Below, piece by piece: positions 21,528 to 31,799 of a stretch of DNA of 64,000 nucleotides. The stretch's first letter is position 1; each line of letters opens with the position of its first letter. The translations under genes and the position numbers were made by a program. The notes below the pieces were generated by a model that ran no database searches, had not been told where the DNA came from, and saw nothing but the letters and a program-made list of their open reading frames with translations. The stretch comes from Exobasidium rhododendri (taxonomy: Eukaryota; Basidiomycota; Exobasidiomycetes; Exobasidiales; Exobasidiaceae): NCBI GenBank assembly GCA_026210745.1, contig CP110631.1, forward strand, positions 2,418,001-2,482,000, read 5' to 3'.

Positions 21528-23510
21528 TCACTTGCCAAATTTGCGAAGAGGATCATTTCGCTTCTTCATGCTGGCGCCACCGCCTCGACTGGATCCTCCC
21601 CTTCCTCGACTACTTCCTCTGCCCCTCCCCCTGCCTCTTCCACCTCGACCCGATGAATCATGATGATTCTTACTTCCGAAGCTGACATAGCCCAATCCTT
21701 CTTCATCATCGTTGGAGCCTCGCTTCCTCTTGACAGCCTCGGACTGCTCCTCCCCTCCTTCCACTTCGCCTGCCGCTGATACTGCTGTGATTTGTGTGGT
21801 CTTTGTGCCGCGAATACGTGGCATGAGATAACCAGGAACGTGCTTCAAGTGCGACTGAATTCGTGTCGGATGAAGGATCTTGTCATGCCTCAAGTACTGT
21901 AGGTCAGAAGGATTGTCTTCAAAGTGCGACTTGAGCTTCTCCGAATTGAGGATCTCATTCTTGATCTCTCGCACTCTTGCTTCTCGAATAGCATTCTTGG
22001 TTACGCTGCGCAATCCATCTTCCATTCGATAACGGAAGGCTTCCAGTTGAGCTCGATCGAATTTCCACTCCTTGATCTCTTGTCCTTTCCCTTCCTCCTG
22101 CGAAACTATCCTTGCCCACAGCCGTTCATCCTTTTCCGTCGTATTACAGATCAAGTGGCGATCTCCAGATCCACCTCGGACATCCTGTTCAAAAGCCTCA
22201 GTCGGAACAACAAAGGAAAGCGCCGTTCCCGTCTTGCCTGCTCGTGCTGTCCGTCCCACTCGATGCGTATATCCCTTGACCGAGACCGGTAGATCAAAAT
22301 TCAAAACACAAGAGACGGAAACAAAATCAATACCTCTCGAGACACTGTACTCGTTTGCCTTCCTTTTCCCATCTACTTTCGGAGTCTTTTCTTTCTTCTC
22401 CGACAGTTTGTCATTCTCCTCAATCGCAGCATCGGCGCCGAATCGACTCTCATCTGTCGCAATGATGTAGTCGTACACTCCCTTGTTGAACTCTTGTACG
22501 ATATGGTATCGACTGTTGACGGGCAGCTCTTCGTTCAAGACTGTGCTCTTGACGCCAAATTGTTCCAAGAAGAGCTTCAATCGATAGCATCTATCAATGT
22601 CGTTCACAAAGATGATGCATTTGCCCCGAATCAAGCGTAATCGTAAGATTACGTACGTCAAGAGGAACTTGTCAGTAGCGGAAGTGACATGGACACTGTA
22701 TTGCGTCAGCGTGGATGTAGGCGGGTCAGGTATGTCCAAAACAACTGCCCTCTTCAGCACGAGTCCTTTGAGAGCCTGAATGTCTTGCGTCATTGTGGCA
22801 CTCATGCACAAACTCTGAAGGGACTTTGGCAAGCTCGCATTAGACAAGAGTGCACGCAGGGACTCATCATGACCGTACGACATGATCAGGTCAGCCTCAT
22901 CTACTGCCAACGTTTCGACGTATTTCAGATCCAGTCTATCATGTTGTATGTGGTCCAAAGCTCGAGAAGGAGTCGAAACGACTATGTCGGGCTTTTCAGA
23001 TAATAGAACCTTGTGAACTTTCTTGGAAGCATCTCGAGCGATATTGACGATCTTCACTTCCTTTTCCAAGAAGGGTAAGAGAGCTCCGAGTTGAGATGTG
23101 ACTTGCTCGCTTAGCTCTCGAGTCGGCACGAGGATGATCGCTCGTGTCACTTGATAATTCAGATCACCCTTTGAGATGGACTTTTTGGCAAGAAGAATCT
23201 TCTGGAGGATCGGCAGTCCATATGATAAGGTCTTTCCACTTCCGGTACGAGCTCGTGCAAGTATGTCTGAACCTGACAAGGCCAAAGGTAGTACTTCCGA
23301 TTGGACAAGTGTAGGGTGAGAGAATCCCAATTTTGCTAATGCTCGAAGGATCCTAACGTCGAGGAGATGAGAAAGATCTTGAAACGATTTGGCTGGCTTT
23401 GACTGCTCTTGTGCTTGTGAAGGGGGCTGTGCGAGAGGTGGGAGAATAATGTCGTCTGTCTTCTTCGTTGCCGTCGTCAAAGGAGCTGCTGAAGTGCTTG
23501 CCTCAGTCAT
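21528..23510 (-). CDS. DBP9: DEAD-box RNA helicase Dbp9 (DDX56 family)
   Basis: Nucleolar ATP-dependent RNA helicase for 60S ribosomal subunit assembly. Intronless, 660 aa from ATG 23510; the open frame continues 28 codons upstream to a TTG without another ATG. Motifs in order: Q motif (FQDLSHLLDVRIL ... PTLVQSEVLP), Walker A ARTGSGKT, Ia PTRELS, Ib STPSRAL, DEAD in VDEADLI, SAT in MSATMT, and VI HRVGRTARAG. A charged insert precedes SRGIDF between motifs IV and V, as in the Dbp9/DDX56 group. The C-terminus is basic and Gly/Arg-rich (RGG-like), consistent with RNA binding. It is divergent from HPR1, with 292 bp between the two ATG codons. Confidence 0.92.
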   Translation of the reverse strand: MTEASTSAAPLTTATKKTDDIILPPLAQPPSQAQEQSKPAKSFQDLSHLLDVRILRALAKLGFSHPTLVQSEVLPLALSGSDILARARTGSGKTLSYGLPILQKILLAKKSISKGDLNYQVTRAIILVPTRELSEQVTSQLGALLPFLEKEVKIVNIARDASKKVHKVLLSEKPDIVVSTPSRALDHIQHDRLDLKYVETLAVDEADLIMSYGHDESLRALLSNASLPKSLQSLCMSATMTQDIQALKGLVLKRAVVLDIPDPPTSTLTQYSVHVTSATDKFLLTYVILRLRLIRGKCIIFVNDIDRCYRLKLFLEQFGVKSTVLNEELPVNSRYHIVQEFNKGVYDYIIATDESRFGADAAIEENDKLSEKKEKTPKVDGKRKANEYSVSRGIDFVSVSCVLNFDLPVSVKGYTHRVGRTARAGKTGTALSFVVPTEAFEQDVRGGSGDRHLICNTTEKDERLWARIVSQEEGKGQEIKEWKFDRAQLEAFRYRMEDGLRSVTKNAIREARVREIKNEILNSEKLKSHFEDNPSDLQYLRHDKILHPTRIQSHLKHVPGYLMPRIRGTKTTQITAVSAAGEVEGGEEQSEAVKRKRGSNDDEEGLGYVSFGSKNHHDSSGRGGRGRGRGRGSSRGRGGSSRGGGASMKKRNDPLRKFGK

Positions 23511-23802
23511 CCTTTTATTAGTCGCACAATGGAAGGGAGCATTGAGGCTAATTGAAGATGCCTTCTTTCCTTGCTTGTTGCTTCGTCTTCCCAAAATCCA
23601 AAATTTTGTTTGAAGGCGGCAACACGTGCCTCGCGCACAGGCTTGAAAACTGACCCACGAAGCTTGTTCTTAAATCAGCCTCAAGCTGCATGGGGTATAG
23701 TAAGTGCACCAAACGCTCATATCACCACTAGGACCCCTCTCGCTCCCCACACCAACGGGATCGGCATCGGGGAGGTGGTACCTGCTGCTGCTTCAAGTCA
23801 CC

Positions 23803-26384
23803 ATGGAGGCAGCGGCTCAACAAGGCCTTGAAGCAATGAGCGGGCTTCAAGGCATGGTCGCTCAGGCCATGCAGGCTCAACTTGAAGTGCTGAAGGGGGC
23901 AAGACAAAATCACTCGCATTCCGATATCCTGCTACCTCCTGATTCAGCAGCAGCAGTACTTTTGGATGGTATCTTACAGATTAGATGGCAGGTAGATTCC
24001 TATATAGAGACCTCGTATGGTACTGAAAAGGAGAGGGAAGACGCCAAGGCTATTATTACAAGCTCTCTACTCGCCTTTGAAGCTAGAAAACTTGTCTTCC
24101 AGGCAATGCAAGGAGGATCAGCGGAGGAAAGGCTGGAAAGGGAAGATGCCAAGAACCTCTTCGATAGATTAGATGTGGTCCTCAACCTGGAAACACGAGG
24201 TAAGTCCGTCCGTCCGGGGGCATGCAAATGGCGTGAGTACTGACCTTTTAGCACCGTCCAACAGGTGGCCTACTTGATGCAACCATTCCGCTGCTAATCA
24301 TTGAAGAGGTCCTTGAGCGTCTGCCTATTGAAGCATGTTCGTTGCATTTTACGTTCATTGAGTCAAGAATACTGGATCTCACAAAAGGGCTCCAACCAGG
24401 AAAAGGAAAGGGTCTCATTGTCTTACGAATGTGCAACGAGCTTATTCGGCGTCTATCAAGGCCAACTAGGCAGCATACCGTCTTTGCTGGCCGAATTCTT
24501 AGCTTACTGAGTAGCGTACTGCCACTGGGAGAAAGAAGTGGTGTGAACTTGAGGGGCGATTTCAATGTCGACAACAAGACTACCTGGGAAGAGGTGACAG
24601 TAGCAGAAACAATTGCTGAAGAGGAAGATGAGATGGTCACAGAGGAAGAAAAAGTTGAAGTCACCGCAAAAGAAAAGGTAGAAGAAGAGGAGGAAGAGGC
24701 AGGGGAGCAGAATCGATCTAGTAACAAAGAGAAGGAAATAGCATCCGACGAAATTATGATGAACCTCATCAACGACTCCACCTTCTATGTTCTGTTCTGG
24801 AAAGCTCAAGTCTGGTTTTCGAATCCCACCTTGCTATTTGCGGCGGAAGACGAGCAGAACGTTGACTTCCCGAAGATGGTAGAAGATCCCGTACAAGATG
24901 GCACAAAGACTGCGATGAGGAGCTTTAGAAAGGCGACTCGATGTATTCTCAGCGTCTTTGGCGCAGTGGAAAGGAGAGAGAAGGAGTTAGTCGGCAAGGC
25001 AGGCGATAAGAAGGGAGACGGGGAGCAGGCGAGGGGTAGTAATCCGGCGAGCAATACAACCGAGCTACCAGATGCAGGGCAAAATCTCGACGAAGTGATT
25101 AGTAAGAAGCGCAAGCTGGACGTACAAGATGGGAGTGAAAGTAACAAAGCAGACGACGCCTTTTTTCCCAAGTATTTGACTGGTCGCAACCTGTTCGAAT
25201 ACGAACTAAGGGATGCGACTTTCCGAAAGCATGTTCTAGCTCAGTACCTCATCTTGTTTCAATACCTCCTATCTTTCTCGCAAAGTCAAAAGGAAAAGGC
25301 GAAAGGTTGGAGGAATCAGTTGCTCGCAAATGCGTCATCAAAGTACACCTTGGAAGAGTCTGACATCGGCTGGATTCGCGACACCTGGAAGGAGATAATC
25401 TACCTCTTGAGAGAAATTCCACCGGAAGGAAAGATCTTTTCCGATTCCATCACGCAGATCTTGAAGCGAGAAGCGAGATGGACAAACTGGAAAGCTGACA
25501 GCTGTCCGACGATAGACCGAAGAGTCCTTTCTGATGATGAAATTGCAGCATTTGCAAGGGCGAGGAAGGCTCTAGCACTGCCTATGAGATCGTATCCCCA
25601 CACGGTGGGTACAGCGGCCTTGTCGAGATTGTGGCAAGACGGAGTGAGAAAGCCTGAGCCTATCATGAGAACAATGGAGAACGAAGAAGGTGTCGAGGTG
25701 CAGGTCCAATCGGATGGGCTGGAAGACTTGGAGTTTGGTCCACGCATTCCTTCTCTGGAAACGTACTCGAGTCAGATTGCAAAGACAGAAGAACAGCAGG
25801 AGAAGAGGAGGCGGGAGCTGGGATGGGAATCGCCAAGTGTGTACTTTGTAGCCATCAACATGCCGCAAGAGAAGAGGCAAAGCGAGAGAAAGAGAATCGA
25901 GAGGGAATCCAAAGACGAGACATTGAGGGAGCTAGAGCAAATGAGAATCTTGCAAGCGTGGCGAGCAAGTCGACTGGCAAGAGGATCTCATCTCGATCGA
26001 TTCTCAAAGATGAAGATTGATGATGTTACGCCAGCGGTTGGGATACGAATCGATGACATTACGAGGCTGATGAAAGCCATTCACGACAAGGAGAAGAAGA
26101 GGGATGAAGTTCAAGGAGCAGCAGCAGCAGCAGCAGCTCCTGCATTGGTCGACGCTGGCAGTAAAAGGGCAGGAGATGTGGAAATGAAAGGGGTGGATGC
26201 TGTTCCCTCGGTGGATAGTGAGATGGCCAAGCTGGTCAAGACAGAAGGCACACCTACAGCCGAGGGAGAAGACGAACACGCGGAAAATGTTACAGTGCCC
26301 AAAGTAGAGGAAAAGGCATCAAGTGACGATAATTTCAAGGAAGAACACCCCAATCAAGACGTGGATACATCCATGCAATCGTAG
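23803..26384 (+). CDS. HPR1: THO complex subunit Hpr1/THOC1
   Basis: Component of the nuclear THO/TREX complex, which couples transcription elongation to mRNA packaging and export and limits R-loops. Two exons, 23803-24199 and 24265-26384, with a 65-nt GTAAGT..CAG intron in phase 1; 838 aa. The conserved THOC1 core runs from LEFEARKL-like helices through LRMCNELIRRLSRP, TVFAGRILSLLSSVLPLGE and RSGVNLRGDFNVDN. It continues past an acidic insert to LTGRNLFEYELRD, LAQYLILFQYLL and the later W-rich segment. Long acidic and Lys/Glu-rich stretches at about residues 250-280 and at the C-terminus are low complexity and probably disordered. The C-terminal region lacks an obvious death domain. Confidence 0.88.
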
Positions 26385-26538
26385 CCAGGACCTACCCCCC
26401 TCCTCGCTCCTTTGCTTTATCTAAACTTGTAATAGTAATCCATCCAAGTAGACTAGTCACGCAATAGTATAGCGGCCGTCCCGGGTGTATCGGTGATGGG
26501 TGCGAACGTCAGGAAACAAAAGAAAAGTGTTTTGCGCA

Positions 26539-27881
26539 TCAGAACTCTAAGTGGGCCCCTACATCATCGGTAAGCTTGTCGGCAACATTTGCGATGTCTG
26601 ATGTGTCGATGGAATATAGATACTTGATAATCTGTTGGAAGACGTGCAGAAGAAGGGAGAGTCAGTCCGGCTATAGCACAACTTGTTGCGCTGCGTTCCC
26701 ACTCACGTTGTACTTTTGACCGCCGAGTAGAAGGAGAAGGTAGTAACACAGAGCAATGACTGCAAGTGCAAATGTGTACGGCGCATTGCCTATTGCTTCT
26801 GAAAAGCCCACCGATTTTGCCATCTCCCCTCGTCTCCATCTTGCCCATGTTTCATCTTTGCGATATTGACTGAGACGAGCCATTCGAACATTCCAGTCCA
26901 GCATCTTTTGCTTTTCTATGTGATATATGCACAGTGTCGGTGCAGCAATGATGTTGAGCTTGCTCGCCAGATGGACTCGTGAAAACGGTCGCAGGTAGGC
27001 CTGACCGCTTGTATCCGTCTTTGCAAGCGACTCGTCGATATCCGCTTCTTGCGCCATGAGAAAGTCCTCGTTGTTGTATAGTGCTGGTGGTTCGTCTGAG
27101 TCGCTTAACGTGCTGATGTTCGCATTACTCGGAGGAGCAGGTGAAGAAGAGCCGTCATTCCAGACCATTGAGACCCAAGGCTACACGCAGGAGATGTCAC
27201 CACGCAGGAATTGAAAGGCATTTCAGAGGAGAAAGTCCATAAAGTTTTCAATATTAGCACTCACCTGCCCTTTCACTCCTGCCTTGTACCACTGCTCGTC
27301 TACATCGACACTAACATAGACCACCTTGAACTCTTTGTGACGCTCCCGTGCAAAATCGCTGATTGTCTGTGGAGTAAGTTGTCTGAGTATGCGAAACTTT
27401 TCTCCTCCTCTTCCCTTCTCTTTCACACAAACACACGCACCTGATGATATTCTTTCAAAGGCTGACCGGCCCACTGACTGCTGAAGTAAAAAGCAACCAC
27501 TTTGACACCCTTGAACAAAGACTGTAGCTCTACCGGATTACCTAGATTATCGACCAAACGCAATCGTCTTAGAAGTGGATCAGGATGTTGATATTGCGAG
27601 GTGGGCGGTAGCTTCTTTCGATCGGTCCCTGCCTTCAGAGCTGGCTTCAGTGCGCTTGGTGTGCCTCCTATCGAGTTTGTTGGAGTCATAGCACTTGATG
27701 ATGGTGTAGCTGCAGATCCAAGAGAAGGCAGAATTGATGACTCTCCTGTGTCTGAAGTAGGACTGAACGAGACTGTTCTTTTATTCAGAGGTGTTCTGAT
27801 AGGAGTCTTGGGTTCAGCAGAAAGAATGTTGGCACCCTTTGCATCTTCCGGCCCGAGTGATTTTTGAACATCAGAAGTCAT
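26539..27881 (-). CDS. Membrane-anchored thioredoxin-fold protein lacking the CxxC motif
   Basis: Four exons on the minus strand: 27881-27441, 27366-27265, 27180-26707, 26631-26539; 369 aa, all junctions phase 0 with GTGCGT or GTGAGT donors. Residues 1-100 are Ser/Thr/Pro-rich and probably disordered. Residues about 105-190 resemble a nucleoredoxin/tryparedoxin-type thioredoxin fold (VVAFYFSSQWAGQP, KVVYVSVDVDE, PWVSMVW). The cis-Pro strand comes later as IIAAPTLCIYH, after an acidic insert of about 60 residues. The position of WCxxC reads WAGQP, so both catalytic cysteines are absent. A hydrophobic helix (FALAVIALCYYLLLLLGG, about 313-333) suggests a C-terminal membrane anchor. A redox role is therefore unlikely; a structural or adaptor role is inference. 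The upstream frame is open to 28226 without ATG. Confidence 0.75.
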
Positions 27882-28385
27882 GAATGGTGATGATGACAAG
27901 GCAAATAGGCGCGCAGTCCTCCACGTCGAATATGGTCTGCTGAGCGCTTGCTTGTAGTCGATTGTGTTGCGCTTTCGAGGATGTGCGAAATGAAGTCTTG
28001 TAGGGAAGTACGGTGCAAAGGCTTGAAGGAAAGTCTTTCGAAGCTTGGAATTCGAGATCTCGTTCCAATAGATCGCAAAGAGAACACTTGGTGACAAAAT
28101 CGTAGTGGAGATAGGGAAGCAGCTTCTCTGAGGTGTGCCAGTGCCCCGAAAACGCGGCAGGATTGAACTAGATATAGATTTAATTCCGCTTGGGAGTACT
28201 CTCTCTCTCCTGATACTAGACTGCAACAGATCCTCGCATTATTTTAGGCTGGGCCGCGGAAGAAAAAGAGGCATGGAGGGTGGGTGTATTTGACTTTCAT
28301 CTGAGCGTTCGAAATAAAGATTTAACCTTTGTCGGTCGCCTGGTCTGCTTGCTTGCCCCCTCTCGCAGAACATCAGCACACGGCG
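27882..28385. promoter_or_regulatory. Divergent region between the thioredoxin-fold gene and the phosphatase-methyltransferase gene
   Basis: 504 bp. The minus-strand frame of the thioredoxin-fold gene remains open to 28226 and is Arg/Ser-rich (mitochondrial-presequence-like) but has no ATG. An undetected 5' exon that would extend the protein cannot be excluded. Otherwise nothing recognised. Confidence 0.35.
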
Positions 28386-31181
28386 ATGGCGCAGGCGAGA
28401 GCAGGACCTTTTAACCCTCTCAGAGCGACTGGGTATGGGAAAGGGCGAAAGTATGACTTGGAACAGATTCACGACTTTGCCATTCAGATAGCCTTAGAGG
28501 CTGGAGTGCTCATCCGCAGAAAGGCTATTCAGCAAGCTCTTTCCTCCCGCGATCGTACCAGTCAGGGTCATTCATCACTATCGTCGTCGCCGTCATCGTC
28601 AAAGGTGCAGACAAAGTCATCGGATATAGATCTGGTCACAGAATTAGATTTGAAGGTGGAGAGCCATATCCAGAGGAGAATTGAAGACTACTGGTCCGAT
28701 CATGTCATTATAGCAGAGGAGTCGTTTGGCAAAAATGCCGGGTCCAAAGTAGGCTGGCAAGCCGGAAAGGTGGGTACGCAGTCTTTCTCTTCTACAGAGC
28801 TCACGTACTGATCTGGTCATGATTTCATCCATTCGATATAGGGCCCAACATGGTACATAGATCCGATCGATGGCACCATGAATGCCACGCACGCACTACA
28901 GCTGCACTGCATCTCCATTGGCTTTTCTGCTTCCCACACGAATGATGAAGAGGGCTACATCGAGGATGATGCTCTTGTCGGCGTCATTTATGCACCGATG
29001 CTAGGATCTCTTGGTACTCTATGGAGTGGTGCAAGAGGGGAGGGTTCTTACCTTAGCTATCCTGCTAAGCTTCCCGGAAGCCACTTGCAGTCGATTGTCG
29101 ACCACGGCTGCTCTCTTTCTGCACTGAGATTATCGTCCGATATGGGATCGATGTTTGACATAGAGCAAATGCAAGTCCTGCCAGCCCAAAGACTACCTCT
29201 ACTAGTACAGGAGCTCTCTTCCGAGGCTCCTAGCGGGATACTTCTGGCTAGTGAATGGGGAAAGGATCGAAAGACGAAAACGGACCAAGCAGGCAAGAAG
29301 GGCAATTTGTCGAACAAATTAGACACCTTTATCAATCTTGCATCCAACGACGTCTTCCAGTCGGAAAGTGCAGTAGATCGGCAGAATCCTAGATATCTTC
29401 ACGGTATTCGAAGCCTCGGAAGTACAGCTTTAGACTTGGCTTTCCTTGCTCAAGGTTCTGTTGACGTGGTTTGGGAGGGAGGTTGTTGGGAGTGGGACGT
29501 TTGTGCGGGTGTTGCCATCTTACTCGAAGCGGGAGGTATCTTGACCGACTCAAATCCTCCGCAGAACAAGACGAGCCCGTACTTGAAGAAGGGAAAGCGA
29601 CTGCCGAGAGCAGAGTTGGGCGCTCGGAGATTCTTAGGCGTGCGAGCTTGCACATCCTCCGAGGGAGAGACAGCTCTAGAAGCGCAGGAAAGAGTCGCAA
29701 GAGCTATTTGGCAGAGGACACGGGGCCTTGATTATCGCCGAGAGGGGGTCGAGTACAAGGTGGAGGCAAGTGAAGATGACGATGACAAAGCGAACACGAG
29801 CAAGTCTACTTCTTCTGTTCGTAATTGGATTGACCCTTTGCGAGAGAGAAAAAGGCTCACTAAAGAGCAGGCAGAGGCGCAGCAGAATGAAAAGGGTCCC
29901 GTAGAAATGGCACAAGAAAGAGAGGGCGCAAATACTTTTGGAGGCAGGCTGTTGGACGAAAGCAAAGATCAATGGTCGCACAATGCTTGGTGAGTGTTTA
30001 GTGTGCTTGCAGCAAGGAGTGATGTAGCAAACTGAGGTAAGACTTGACGTCGCAGGGATCACGTAGAACCTCCCGCCTCATATCTTTCACTCATTGAAGA
30101 CAAATTACGTGTGCAAGAAGAAACCAAGCTGAGCGTCGAAGAAGCTGCCGAGTTTCATGAAGTACCAGCGTCGTACTGGAACAGCTTTTACTCCAGCCAT
30201 GAGAATCGATTCTTCAAAGATCGGAAATGGTTGCATCTTGAATTTCCAGAGCTCATCAAAGCAAGCCTGGCCGATGTAAGTAGAAATCGTGATAGTGTCC
30301 GATAGGAGGAAGAATATGCACTGACATCCACCACCTCAGGCTCCACATACCCGAATTCTGGAGGTAGGGTGCGGGGCTGGTAATACGGTTTTTCCATTGC
30401 TGGAAATCAATCAAAATCCTCGGCTAGAAATATTTGCCTGCGACTATTCATCCGAAGCAATCAGCGTAGTGCAGAACAATCCGCTTTACCGCGATCAAAA
30501 GTGTGGAAAGTGCATAGCAAGCGTTTGGGACCTTACGTCGACCACTGCTGAGGGAACACCAAACACACCAGAAGGCATCGAGCCTCATTCGCTTGACGTT
30601 GTCGTACTCATTTTTGTCTTGTCTGCTCTCCACCCAAATGAGTGGCGGAAAGCGATTGCCAATGTGAAATACTTGTTGAAGGAAGGAGGTCTTGTCTTGG
30701 TGAGAGATTACGGACGGTATGACCTGCCTCAATTACGTTTTGGAAAACGAAGGATGATCGACGATAATTTTTACGGTACGCATCTGTCATGCGGGAATCA
30801 CGAAGAAAAAACTGCTGACTCAGGTCTCTTCTGGGAAATTTCTCTCCCCCCTCTATCCTTTCTAGTGCGAGGAGATGGAACTAGAGGTTCGTTGCGGGCT
30901 TAGTGCGGCTGCATATAGTGGTGCCGATTGCGAGGCTGAATTGGTCTTTTTTCCCTTCTTCAGTCTATTTCTTCACTCCTGAAGATTTCCTGTCGCTCTT
31001 CAATGCCTCGTCATCATCAGACTCTTCGAGCGATACAGTGACAGCATCTGGTGATCTTGCACAGCACGACTTTGAGACACTCCAACTAGCCATGGATCGT
31101 CGAATGCTCCTTAACCGCAAGGAGAAGAAGCAAATGTTTCGAAATTGGCTTCAAGCGAAATTCAAGCTTCAGGCGATCTAG
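28386..31181 (+). CDS. Fusion: inositol monophosphatase-family domain plus METTL2/TRM140-type tRNA m3C methyltransferase
   Basis: Six exons: 28386-28769, 28842-29989, 30056-30275, 30340-30775, 30866-30886, 30964-31181; 808 aa. The N-terminal half is an IMPase-family phosphatase with metal ligands in VIIAEES, WYIDPIDGTMN and WEWDVCAG. Its frame runs through a charged linker (about 29759-29930) without a stop into the methyltransferase N-terminus FGGRLL ... HNAW. Splicing at 29989/30056 continues this as DHVEPP, then YWNSFYSSHENRFFKDR, the AdoMet motif ILEVGCGAGN, VRDYGRYDLPQLRF and VYFFTPED, as in METTL2/Abp140. That family makes 3-methylcytidine at position 32 of tRNA. Exon 5 is a 21-nt microexon. 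Alternative: a separate methyltransferase mRNA starting at ATG 29907, with the phosphatase ending at the TGA that overlaps the 29990 donor. The domains are certain; the fused polypeptide is inferred. Confidence 0.8.
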
Positions 31182-31325
31182 CCGAAGAAGGATGTACCCA
31201 GTGTAATAGGAATTTTACTGGAAGGTGCAAGGCTTTGAGTCTTTGTCTGATTACATCCTAGCCGTACATCCTTTTGCTTTCCTTTCCTTCGACCGACCAG
31301 CGCCCTCGTTCTCACATTAAGCGCC

Positions 31326-31576
31326 ATGTCGACTCCTGACACGCCAGATGCAAATAGCTACTCTCCTCCAAAAGTCCATCAGAAGCTGAAATTCCCTGAT
31401 GGCGTAAAGACGTATAGAGTCTCGTCAATCCGTCTGTATCTCATGTCTCAGCCTGCCAATTTCCGGCGATGGCGGTATCTGAGCGCGTCTAGTGCGGTGC
31501 GTCGCGTATCATCTGTCTTCTTCTTCAGCACAAAGACCTTATTGAGCTAATTTTCAACGCTGACGGGCAATATTGA
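31326..31576 (+). CDS. Possible small protein of unknown function
   Basis: ATG 31326 sits in a good context after a pyrimidine-rich leader. The frame encodes about 57 residues (KFPDGVKTYR, PANFRRWRYL), then a GTGCGT donor at 31497. A CAG acceptor at 31528 would continue as HKDLIELIFNADGQY and stop at 31576, giving 72 aa. The implied intron is only 32 nt, unusually short. A further in-frame GT..AG segment of 48 nt (31405-31452) lies inside the first part. Without splicing, the frame ends at 31550 after 74 codons. No domain is recognised. It could also be non-coding leader for the next gene. Confidence 0.3.
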
Positions 31577-31799
31577 AGGTCAGCCATGTGGTTTTAAATG
31601 GAATTTTAGTGAATCAGATTTAACATCCTATTATCCTTTTTCGATAGATCGATAGGAATAAGTCAGGTACAGTACCAAATCCTTCATACGGTAGTCGCTC
31701 TAAATCATGTGCAATTGCAGCGAGCGGCATCTGCAATCTATCGCGCTTTTTCCTCCTTCTTCTTCATCATCCCTTTCAGTCTTCTGATTCACCACAAAC

